From NCBI GenBank assembly GCA_046313915.1, contig JBKBXX010000037.1:1-26397 (forward strand): 26,397 bases of DNA. Direction: 5' to 3'. Each line of letters begins with the position of its first letter. The stretch's first letter is position 1. This stretch comes from CAKKQX01 sp046313915. GTDB lineage: Bacteria > Pseudomonadota > Gammaproteobacteria > Burkholderiales > SG8-41. The translations under genes were made by a program, and so were the position numbers. The notes below the pieces were generated by a model. It saw nothing but the letters and a program-made list of their open reading frames with translations, ran no database searches and was not told the DNA's origin. Below, piece after piece: positions 1 to 6,161 of the stretch.

Positions 1-785
1 TGCCGGGCTATGATTTCATCTTGCAGGCGGAATCGGGGCTGATGAGCATTACCGGACCGCGCGACGGCGAGCCGACCAAGCACGGCGTGGCGCTGGTCGA
101 TGTCTGCACCGGCATGCTGGCCTCCAACGCCATCCTCGGCGCGTTGCAGGCGCGCCATCGCACCGGCCGCGGCCAGCATCTCGAGCTCTCGCTTTACGAA
201 ACCAGCCTTTTCATGCTCGCCAACGTCGCCGCCAATTATCTTGCCGCCGGGCGCGACGGTGGGCGCTACGGCAATGGCCATCCCAGCATCGTGCCCTACA
301 CCACCTATCCCGCGCGCGACGGCATGCTGGCGGTGGCGGTCGGCAACGACGGCCAGTTTGCCAAATTCGCCGCGGCCATCGGCCATCCGGAATGGGCCGA
401 GGATGCGCGTTTCATCAAGAACCGCGATCGCGTTGCCCATCGCGAGCTGCTCGATGGCCTGATCGCGGAAGCGCTCAGGGCCGACAGCGCCGCGGCCTGG
501 GTCGACAGGCTCAAGGCGGCAGGCGTGCCGTGCGGGCGCATCAACTCGGTGAAACAGGCGCTCGACGATCCGCATACCGCCGCGCGCCGCATGATCGAAG
601 AAGTTGCGCATCCGACGATAGGCCTGCTCAAGGTGATCGGCACGCCTTTCAAGTTCGGCGGCACGCCGACTTCGATACGCCGCGCGCCGCCGCTGCTCGG
701 GCAGCATACCGAAGAAGTGCTGGGCGGCGAGCTCGGTCTCAGCGCCGAGCGTATCGCGCAGCTGCGGCGCGAGCAGGTCATTTGA
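1..785 (+). CDS. CaiB/BaiF family (class III) CoA-transferase, 5' end missing
   Basis: The gene runs in from outside the window: the frame is open from base 3 (PGYDFILQAESGL...) and no start is visible. The TTG at 21 is an internal Leu. Class III CoA-transferases move CoA between carboxylic acids through an aspartyl-CoA thioester intermediate. The visible C-terminal two thirds carry the family segment around VDVCTGM, and the Asp encoded at 99-101 aligns with the catalytic Asp of formyl-CoA transferase. RTGRGQHLELSLYE follows, and the C-terminal GTPFKFGGTP and LGQHTEEVL segments are typical. The acyl substrate cannot be told from sequence. The next gene starts 23 nt downstream, so co-transcription is likely. 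The neighbouring epimerase-like, decarboxylase-like and binding-protein genes suggest an organic-acid degradation island. Family assignment is secure; substrate is unknown. Confidence 0.93.
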   Translation, partial: PGYDFILQAESGLMSITGPRDGEPTKHGVALVDVCTGMLASNAILGALQARHRTGRGQHLELSLYETSLFMLANVAANYLAAGRDGGRYGNGHPSIVPYTTYPARDGMLAVAVGNDGQFAKFAAAIGHPEWAEDARFIKNRDRVAHRELLDGLIAEALRADSAAAWVDRLKAAGVPCGRINSVKQALDDPHTAARRMIEEVAHPTIGLLKVIGTPFKFGGTPTSIRRAPPLLGQHTEEVLGGELGLSAERIAQLRREQVI

Positions 786-808
786 TACTGTTGAGCGAGG
801 AAGACCCC

Positions 809-1423
809 ATGGATAAAACCGGCATGCCCGAACCGCGTCTCGAACCGCTGCCGCCCGGAACCGATCCCGCTCTGCAGGAGGCGTTCCGCAGCTACGAAAG
901 GGCGCTGGGTTTCGTGCCCAACAGCGTGCTCATCATGCAGCGCAAGCCGAAGCTCGTGCGCGCGCTGGCGCAGCTCGCGAGCGCGGTGTGGGATCCCGAA
1001 AGCGAGGTGCCGCTCGGCTTCAAGCGCCTGATTGCGCACGTGGCGAGCCGCGCCGCGGGCTGCCGCTACTGCATGGCGCACACCGCGGGGGCGGCGCTGC
1101 GGCTGGGAATAGACGGTGAAAAACTGGAGGCGGTATGGGAATACCGCACAAGCCCGTTGTTCTCGGAAAAAGAGCGGGTGGCACTCGATTTTGCGCTGGC
1201 GGCGGCTTCCCAGCCCAACGACGTCACCGACGAACTGTTTGCGAGCATGTTGCGACACTGGAGCGAGAACGAGATCGTCGAGATCGTCGGCGTGATCGCG
1301 CTTTTCGGTTTCATGAACCGCTGGAACGACACCATGGCCACACCGCTGGAAGCCGAGCCGATCGCAGTCGGCGAGAAGCATCTGGCGCGGTACGGCTGGA
1401 ACACCGGCAAACACCGGCGCTGA
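809..1423 (+). CDS. carboxymuconolactone decarboxylase / AhpD-like family protein
   Basis: A 204-residue protein of the CMD/AhpD superfamily. The all-helical core contains CRYCMAH (Cys85, Cys88, His91), the thiol-disulfide CxxC plus His signature of AhpD-like peroxidase-related proteins. True decarboxylases of the family lack this CxxC pair, so a redox role is more likely than lactone decarboxylation. The N-terminal segment (LGFVPNSVLIMQRKPKLV) is typical of the longer stand-alone members. I chose the ATG at 809, preceded by GAGCGAGGA at 794-802; an in-frame TTG at 791 is possible. It follows the CoA-transferase by 23 nt. No signal peptide is seen, so it should be cytoplasmic. The physiological substrate is not predictable from sequence. 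Confidence 0.88.
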   Translation: MDKTGMPEPRLEPLPPGTDPALQEAFRSYERALGFVPNSVLIMQRKPKLVRALAQLASAVWDPESEVPLGFKRLIAHVASRAAGCRYCMAHTAGAALRLGIDGEKLEAVWEYRTSPLFSEKERVALDFALAAASQPNDVTDELFASMLRHWSENEIVEIVGVIALFGFMNRWNDTMATPLEAEPIAVGEKHLARYGWNTGKHRR

Positions 1424-1447
1424 AGGGCCGCGCCGGCCGCCGCGAGA

Positions 1448-1477
1448 TCGTCAAGCACGGCAAACTGCGGTTAGAAT
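1448..1477 (+). promoter_or_regulatory. candidate sigma-70 promoter of the VOC/epimerase-like gene
   Basis: TAGAAT at 1472-1477 makes a good -10 box. TCGTCA at 1448-1453, 18 nt upstream, is a weak -35. The predicted transcript start would lie about 30 nt before the ATG at 1514. The same TAGAAT hexamer recurs before the second Bug gene and before the cytochrome-b-like gene. It rests on hexamer matching alone. Confidence 0.3.
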
Positions 1478-1513
1478 GCCGTTTTGCGCTGCCGGCGATG
1501 ATGGAGTCCGACA

Positions 1514-1924
1514 ATGATTACCGGTTTCAGCCATGTTTCCATCGTTGTGCCCAGCCTGGAGGCCGCGGCGAGGCGGCTCGCTGAAATCTACGGCCTTACC
1601 TTGGGCGAGGTGAGGACCAACGAGCAGCAGGGGGTGCGGCTCGCCTACGTCGAGCTCGGCAACGCGCGCATCGAGCTCATGGAGCCGTCGCGCGCCGATT
1701 CCCTGGTCGCGAAATTCCTCGAGCGCAATCCCGCGGGAGGCATCCATCATTTCTGTCTCAACGTCGACAGTGTCGAGAATGCGGCGCACGCGCTCGGCGC
1801 CAAGGGCGCGCGCGTGCTGGGCGACGGCGGGCCGCAGCACAATGTGCACGGCGCGCGTATCGCTTTCGTGCACCCCCGGGATTTCCTGGGGGCGCTGGTG
1901 GAACTCGAGGAACGTCGCGGCTGA
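1514..1924 (+). CDS. VOC-family protein, methylmalonyl-CoA epimerase-like
   Basis: A 136-residue single-domain vicinal-oxygen-chelate protein that follows the methylmalonyl-CoA epimerase pattern along its whole length. FSHVSIVV carries metal-ligand His7, EQQGVRLAYVELGNARIELME carries the Gln/Glu strand, GIHHFCLNVDS carries His78/79, and LVELEE carries Glu130. The epimerase interconverts (2S)- and (2R)-methylmalonyl-CoA using a divalent metal, in propionyl-CoA and branched-chain catabolism. The size matches the family (about 135-150). No mutase or propionyl-CoA carboxylase gene is in view, so a related CoA-thioester epimerase or isomerase acting with the upstream CoA-transferase is also possible. 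GGAG lies 9 nt before the ATG. Family is firm; exact substrate is inferred. Confidence 0.82.
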   Translation: MITGFSHVSIVVPSLEAAARRLAEIYGLTLGEVRTNEQQGVRLAYVELGNARIELMEPSRADSLVAKFLERNPAGGIHHFCLNVDSVENAAHALGAKGARVLGDGGPQHNVHGARIAFVHPRDFLGALVELEERRG

Positions 1925-1978
1925 GTGGTGAAGACGCGACAGGGTCTCGAGCCGGTTCACGACCTGGAGGAGAAAATC

Positions 1979-2962
1979 ATGATCCGCTTGATCCGTCTGC
2001 TGGCGGTTGCGCTGCTCGCATGGGCAGGCGCCGCTGCTGCCGCGCAGTCTTCAGTGAAGGAGTACCCCACCCGGCCGGTGCGCCTGGTGGTGCCGTTTGC
2101 GCCGGGCGGCGCGACCGATATCATCGCGCGCACACTCGAGCCCAAGCTCAGCCAGCGCCTGGGCCAGCAGGTCGTCGTCGACAACCGTTCGGGCGCGGCC
2201 GGCAACATCGCGGTGGAAATCGTGGCCCAGGCGCAGCCCGACGGCCATACGCTGCTGGTCGGCAACATTTCGACCAACTCGATCAATCCGCTGCTGTTTG
2301 CCAGGAAAATGAAAGTGAACGCGGTGCGGGATCTCGTCGGAGTCACCAAGCTGGTGGCGATTCCCAATTTCATCCTCGGCAGCCCGAAGATGCCGGCCAA
2401 TACGCTGAAAGAGGCGCTCGCCTATGCGAGAGAACGCCCCGGCCAGCTCAATTACCAGGCGCCGCTCGGCTCGTACTCCCATCTCGACATGCTGGCGCTC
2501 ACCGCGGCCGCGGGCGTGAAAATGGTGCACCTGCCGTCCAAAGGTGCGGGCGAGACGCTGCCGGCGCTGCTGCGCGGCGACATCCACATCACCGAGTCCA
2601 ACGTCGCTTCCAATATCGGCGCGGTGCGCGCGGGCCAGATCAAGGCGTATGCGGTCACTTCTAACAAGCGTCTTGCCGATCTGGCCGACATCCCGACCAT
2701 GGCCGAGGCCGGTTTTCCGGGCATCGGCAGTCTCAACTGGAACGGCATTTTCGCGCCGGCGCGCACCCCGGCGCCGATTCTCGCCAAGCTGCACGCAGCC
2801 ATCGTCGCGGCGATGAACGAACTGGAAGCCGAAGGTGTGCTGGCGAAGCGCCAGACCCCGCTCAGCCTCAGCGCATCGCCTGCCGAGTTCGACGCCTACG
2901 TGGTGTCCGAGATGAAACGCTGGGAAAAAATCATCAAGGACAATAACGTGCAGATCGATTGA
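1979..2962 (+). CDS. Bug/TctC-family periplasmic solute-binding protein
   Basis: A 327-residue tripartite-tricarboxylate-transporter receptor (Bug family). It has an N-terminal signal peptide (MIRLIRLLAVALLAWAG, likely cleaved in the Ala-rich run near residue 22). The Bug signatures follow: YPTRPVRLVVPFAPGGATD, GQQVVVDNRSGAAGNIA, and a C-terminal half with PTMAEAGFPG and NWNGIFAPA. These proteins bind carboxylated ligands in the periplasm between two lobes. The start is the ATG at 1979, preceded by CTGGAGGAGAAA. No TctA or TctB membrane gene is present, as is usual for the many orphan Bug proteins of Burkholderiales. Clustering with CoA-transferase and dehydrogenase genes suggests that the ligand is the acid degraded by this island, but the ligand is unknown. 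Confidence 0.95.
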   Translation: MIRLIRLLAVALLAWAGAAAAAQSSVKEYPTRPVRLVVPFAPGGATDIIARTLEPKLSQRLGQQVVVDNRSGAAGNIAVEIVAQAQPDGHTLLVGNISTNSINPLLFARKMKVNAVRDLVGVTKLVAIPNFILGSPKMPANTLKEALAYARERPGQLNYQAPLGSYSHLDMLALTAAAGVKMVHLPSKGAGETLPALLRGDIHITESNVASNIGAVRAGQIKAYAVTSNKRLADLADIPTMAEAGFPGIGSLNWNGIFAPARTPAPILAKLHAAIVAAMNELEAEGVLAKRQTPLSLSASPAEFDAYVVSEMKRWEKIIKDNNVQID

Positions 2963-3038
2963 GGCGCGTGACTGACGGCCGCGTCGTTTTACGCCATATT
3001 CGAGCCCGCCCGATTTTCCATCGATGATATAGAACATC

Positions 3039-4106
3039 ATGCCCGATACCGCATCCACTTTACGCCGTTACCCCGTGTCCACTCTCGAGCAATTCATCGG
3101 CCGCGCCATGGAAGCAGTAGGCGTGCCGCCCGCCGATGCCCGGATCATCGGCGAGCTCATGATCCGCGCCGACGTGCAGGGCTCGGAAGGCCACGGCATC
3201 TTCCGCCTGCCGCAGTACGTCCGCCGCATCAAGGGCGGCGCCGTCAACGTCAAGCCGCAGATCAGGGTCGTGCGTGAGGCCGCAGCCATGACGCTCGTCG
3301 ACGGCGACAACGGCATGGGGCATCTGGTGATGCGCTATGCCACCGCAAAAGCGATCGAGAAAGCGAAGGCCGCCGGCGTGGCGTGGGTCGGCGTCAAATG
3401 GAGCAATCACGCGGGCCCCGCCTCGCTCTACGCCAGCATGCCGCTCGCGCACGACATGATCGGGCTCTACCTCGCGGTGGGTAACGCCAATCACCTGCCG
3501 CCGTGGGGCGGTATCGACATGCTGCTTTCCACCAATCCGATCGCAGTGGCGATCCCGGCGGGCGAAGAGCAGTCGATCGTGCTCGACATGGCGACCACGG
3601 TCGCTGCCTACGGCAAGGTCAAGACCAAGGCCCAGCGCGGCGAGACGATGCCCGAAGGCTGGATGATGGACCGCGAAGGCAGGCCGCTCACCGATCCCAG
3701 ACGCGCAAACGAAGGTTTCCTGTTGCCGATCGGCGGCTACAAGGGTTACGGCCTCGCGCTGATTTTCGGCATCCTGGCGGGAACGCTCAACGGCGCGGCG
3801 ATGGGCAAGGATGTGGTCGATTTCAACGCCGACGACACCACACCCACCAACACCGGCCATACCATCGTCGCGATCGACGTCGCGGCTTTCCAGCCGGTGG
3901 CGGAATTCAAGAAAGCAGTCGACGTGCTGGTGCGCGACATCCGCAATTCGAGACGCCTGCCGGGAGTCGAGCGCATCCACATTCCCGGCGAGGGTTCGCA
4001 CGCCGCGCGCGCCGACCGCCTGAAACACGGCGTGCCGCTGCCCGAGGCACTGACGAAGGCGCTCGATCAGCTCGCGGGCGAGCTCAAGATCGCGCCGCTT
4101 GGCTGA
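3039..4106 (+). CDS. Ldh_2 (malate/L-lactate/sulfolactate) family NAD(P)-dependent dehydrogenase
   Basis: A 355-residue protein of the malate/L-lactate dehydrogenase Ldh_2 family, whose NAD(P) fold is unrelated to classical LDH. It has the N-terminal helical segment with EGHGIFRLPQY (family His at residue 52), LVDGDNGMGHLV, WSNHAGPA (His124), STNPIAVAIPA, and the nucleotide-proximal GGYKGYGLAL with Lys235. Relatives oxidise malate, ureidoglycolate, 3-sulfolactate or other 2-hydroxyacids; the sequence does not show which. It starts 76 nt after the Bug gene, so the two probably form a uptake-plus-oxidation pair for a 2-hydroxy acid. No strong Shine-Dalgarno precedes the ATG. An ATGAT/ATCAT inverted repeat (3024-3028 and 3036-3040) ends exactly at the start codon. 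Confidence 0.92.
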   Translation: MPDTASTLRRYPVSTLEQFIGRAMEAVGVPPADARIIGELMIRADVQGSEGHGIFRLPQYVRRIKGGAVNVKPQIRVVREAAAMTLVDGDNGMGHLVMRYATAKAIEKAKAAGVAWVGVKWSNHAGPASLYASMPLAHDMIGLYLAVGNANHLPPWGGIDMLLSTNPIAVAIPAGEEQSIVLDMATTVAAYGKVKTKAQRGETMPEGWMMDREGRPLTDPRRANEGFLLPIGGYKGYGLALIFGILAGTLNGAAMGKDVVDFNADDTTPTNTGHTIVAIDVAAFQPVAEFKKAVDVLVRDIRNSRRLPGVERIHIPGEGSHAARADRLKHGVPLPEALTKALDQLAGELKIAPLG

Positions 4107-4194
4107 AAACCGACACGGAGCCGTCGGCAGCGCCAGGAAAAACGGGCGGGCATCGAGCTTCGGGATCGCGGGAACGGCATTTGAGGGAACGTAG

Positions 4195-4225
4195 TAACAT
4201 ATTGTTTTATATATGTTTTTTATCG
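4195..4225. repeat. AT-rich spacer motif, copy 1 (resembles 14977-15005)
   Basis: A sharply AT-rich block between the convergent Ldh_2 and FAH genes. It begins TAACATATTG, passes through TATATATG and ends with a T-run plus ATCG. The same order (TAACATATTG, an AT core, T-run, TCG) is found upstream of trmB. The rest of the 4107-4361 spacer is GC-rich and shows no gene. It could be a promoter-like element, a nucleoid-protein site or coincidence. Confidence 0.4.
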
Positions 4226-4271
4226 TGCCGCGTCGCCGGTTTCTGGCGCGGGGCCCGGAAGCAGAGACGCG

Positions 4272-4294
4272 AGCTTCTGGGCGGGGGAGAAGCT
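4272..4294. repeat. 7-bp inverted repeat with G-rich loop in convergent spacer
   Basis: AGCTTCT (4272-4278) and AGAAGCT (4288-4294) are perfect inverted arms around a 9-nt loop made of G and one C. The position, between two converging genes, suits a transcript-end structure. There is no U-run after either arm, so it is not a classical intrinsic terminator. Confidence 0.4.
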
Positions 4295-4361
4295 GGCGGG
4301 CGTCGAAGGGCGGCACCGGATCCCGCCCGTTTCCTCCTCCCACACTTCCCATTCCCTGAAT

Positions 4362-5342
4362 TCAAGCCGCCGGTTCATCCACCACGCCGTTCCTCAGCAC
4401 GCCGATGCCTTCGATCTCGGCTTCGATCACATCGCCCGCCTCGAGCAGCCAGCGGGGATTGGCGAGCCCGCCACCGCCCGGCGAGCCGGTGGCGATGATG
4501 TCGCCCGGCATCAGCGTGATCTGCGACAGGTGGGCGATCAGTTTCGGAATCGGCCAGATCATGTCCTTGGTGTTGCCGTCCTGGCGCGTTTCACCGTTGA
4601 CCCGCGTGGTGATCCTGAGATGCATGGGCTCGGGAATGAAATCGCGCGTGACCATCCACGGTCCCATCGGTGCGAAGGTGTCGTAGGTCTTGCCGAGAAA
4701 CAGGTGGCCGCCTTCGCGTTCGAGCCTGCCGACGTCGCGCGCGGTGATGTCGTTGATGATGGTGTAGCCGGCGACCACGTCGTAGGCGTCTTCCTCGCGC
4801 ACGTGTTTGCATTTCTTGCCGATGACGACCGCGAGCTCGGTTTCGCAGTCGAGTTCGTTGCAGGCGCGCGGCTTGAGGATGTCACGCCCGGGGCCGGTGA
4901 TCGACGACAGCGTCTTGGTGAAGGCGGCGGGCAGCGGGCCGCCCTGCTTGCCGGGGTGGCGGGTATAGCCGGGATAATTGCGGCCGATCGCGATCAGCTT
5001 GGAAGGCCGCACCGGCGCATAAAGTTTGCATTCGGCGAGCGGGATGAAAAGCTGCTCGCCGTTCAGTCCCGAGGCATCGGGTGAAGCGAGCGCCAGCCGG
5101 TCGAGGTAGGTGAAAGCGTCGCCCAGCGCGAGCCACGCCGGCTCGCCCATGTGCAGGAACTGCGCGATATAGGGTGGCATGTAAATCGATGCCAGCTCGC
5201 GGCCTTTGGGGTTGTTGGTTTCCTCGACCAGATAAAGCGCGTAGCCCGCGCGCAGGTCGGCGACCAGGTCATGGCTGACCAGCACGCCCAGGCGCGCGAG
5301 CGCCGCGGGCTCGTTCCTGCGGCTGTAGCGCATCAGCTTCAT
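4362..5342 (-). CDS. fumarylacetoacetate hydrolase (FAH) family protein
   Basis: A 326-residue FAH-superfamily enzyme, which cleaves C-C bonds or hydrates/decarboxylates 2-oxo acids using a divalent metal. The catalytic-domain motifs are present: ACNELDCETELAVVIGKK, with metal-ligand Glu167 and Glu169; GYTIINDITARD, with Asp198; LGKTYDTFAPMGPW, with Lys218; and PGDIIATGSPGG near the C terminus. The N-terminal 100 residues form the shorter accessory domain. I chose the ATG at 5342 because GGGGTGGA lies about 4-11 nt upstream and homologues begin in this way; upstream in-frame ATGs would add an 11-residue tail. It converges on the Ldh_2 gene and is divergent from mlaC. Likely in 2-oxo or hydroxy-acid catabolism alongside the preceding island; substrate unknown. 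Confidence 0.93.
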   Translation of the reverse strand: MKLMRYSRRNEPAALARLGVLVSHDLVADLRAGYALYLVEETNNPKGRELASIYMPPYIAQFLHMGEPAWLALGDAFTYLDRLALASPDASGLNGEQLFIPLAECKLYAPVRPSKLIAIGRNYPGYTRHPGKQGGPLPAAFTKTLSSITGPGRDILKPRACNELDCETELAVVIGKKCKHVREEDAYDVVAGYTIINDITARDVGRLEREGGHLFLGKTYDTFAPMGPWMVTRDFIPEPMHLRITTRVNGETRQDGNTKDMIWPIPKLIAHLSQITLMPGDIIATGSPGGGGLANPRWLLEAGDVIEAEIEGIGVLRNGVVDEPAA

Positions 5343-5410
5343 GAGTCCACCCCGATTCATTGTTCGCCGTGGCACATCATCTTATCAAATTTCCACGGCA
5401 GGGCGCGCCG

Positions 5411-5428
5411 GATGTATCATAATGCATC
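5411..5428. promoter_or_regulatory. operator-like imperfect palindrome between FAH and mlaC genes
   Basis: GATGTAT (5411-5417), spacer CATA, ATGCATC (5422-5428): six of seven positions are symmetric. It lies in the 195-bp divergent region, about 70 bp upstream of the FAH start, and the minus-strand TATGAT within it could be a -10 box. A regulator site is plausible, but no regulator gene is adjacent. Confidence 0.3.
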
Positions 5429-5537
5429 GTTTATTATCGCCTCATGGTACCGGCGCGTGCGGCGATCATGCGAAACGACGGCGTGCAAACGGTATCACCG
5501 ATTCATAATGACCCGGACTGACTACAGGTGGCGAGGA

Positions 5538-6152
5538 ATGGATGCGATCATGAAAGCGATGTTGCGTATCGCCGGAATGTCTGTGCTGTTGCTGAACCTT
5601 GCCGCGCAGGCCGCGGAGAGCGCGCCCGATGCGCTGGTGAAGGCGACCGTCGACGAAGTGCTGTCGGTGATCAAACAGACCAAGGACAAGCGCACGCTGC
5701 ACGAGCTGGCGGAAAAGAAGGTGCTGCCGCATTTCGATTTCCAGGCCATGACACGGCTCGCCGTCGGCAGGTCGTGGCGCGAGGCCACCCCCGCGCAGCA
5801 GAAAGCCCTGGAAAACGCTTTCCGCTCGCTGCTGGTGAGCACCTATACCACGGCGCTGAGCCAGTCGAACACCAGCAACCCGGTGGTGGAAGTGAAGCCG
5901 CTGCGCTTCGGCCCCTCCGATACCGATGTCACGGTGAAAACGCTGGTCAAGGAGCCGGGGCGGCAGCCGATCGCCATCGACTACCGCATGGCGAAGACGC
6001 CCGCCGGCTGGAAGGTCTATGACGTGGTGGTGGAAAACCTGAGTCTGGTGACCAACTACCGCGGTTCGTTCAATTCCGAAATCACCCGCTCGGGCATCGA
6101 CGGCCTGATCAAGGTTCTCGAAGACAAGAACCGCCAGCTTGCCGCAAGCTGA
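5538..6152 (+). CDS. MlaC/Ttg2D-family periplasmic phospholipid-binding protein
   Basis: A 204-residue MlaC-family protein. MlaC carries glycerophospholipid across the periplasm between the outer-membrane MlaA complex and the inner-membrane MlaFEDB ABC transporter. A signal peptide is visible (MKAMLRIAGMSVLLLNLAAQA, cleaved after AQA). Family segments follow: VLPHFDFQAMTRLAVGRSW, ALENAFRSLLVSTYTTAL and the C-terminal GWKVYDVVVENLSLVTNYR. I use the ATG at 5538, preceded by GGTGGCGAGG; the ATG at 5550 would also leave a complete signal peptide. None of mlaA, B, D, E or F is here, so this is an orphan copy. It may serve a paralogous lipid or hopanoid system (HpnM belongs to the same family). It converges on spoT with only 9 nt between stop codons. 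Confidence 0.9.
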   Translation: MDAIMKAMLRIAGMSVLLLNLAAQAAESAPDALVKATVDEVLSVIKQTKDKRTLHELAEKKVLPHFDFQAMTRLAVGRSWREATPAQQKALENAFRSLLVSTYTTALSQSNTSNPVVEVKPLRFGPSDTDVTVKTLVKEPGRQPIAIDYRMAKTPAGWKVYDVVVENLSLVTNYRGSFNSEITRSGIDGLIKVLEDKNRQLAAS

Positions 6153-6161
6153 CCGTCGGCG

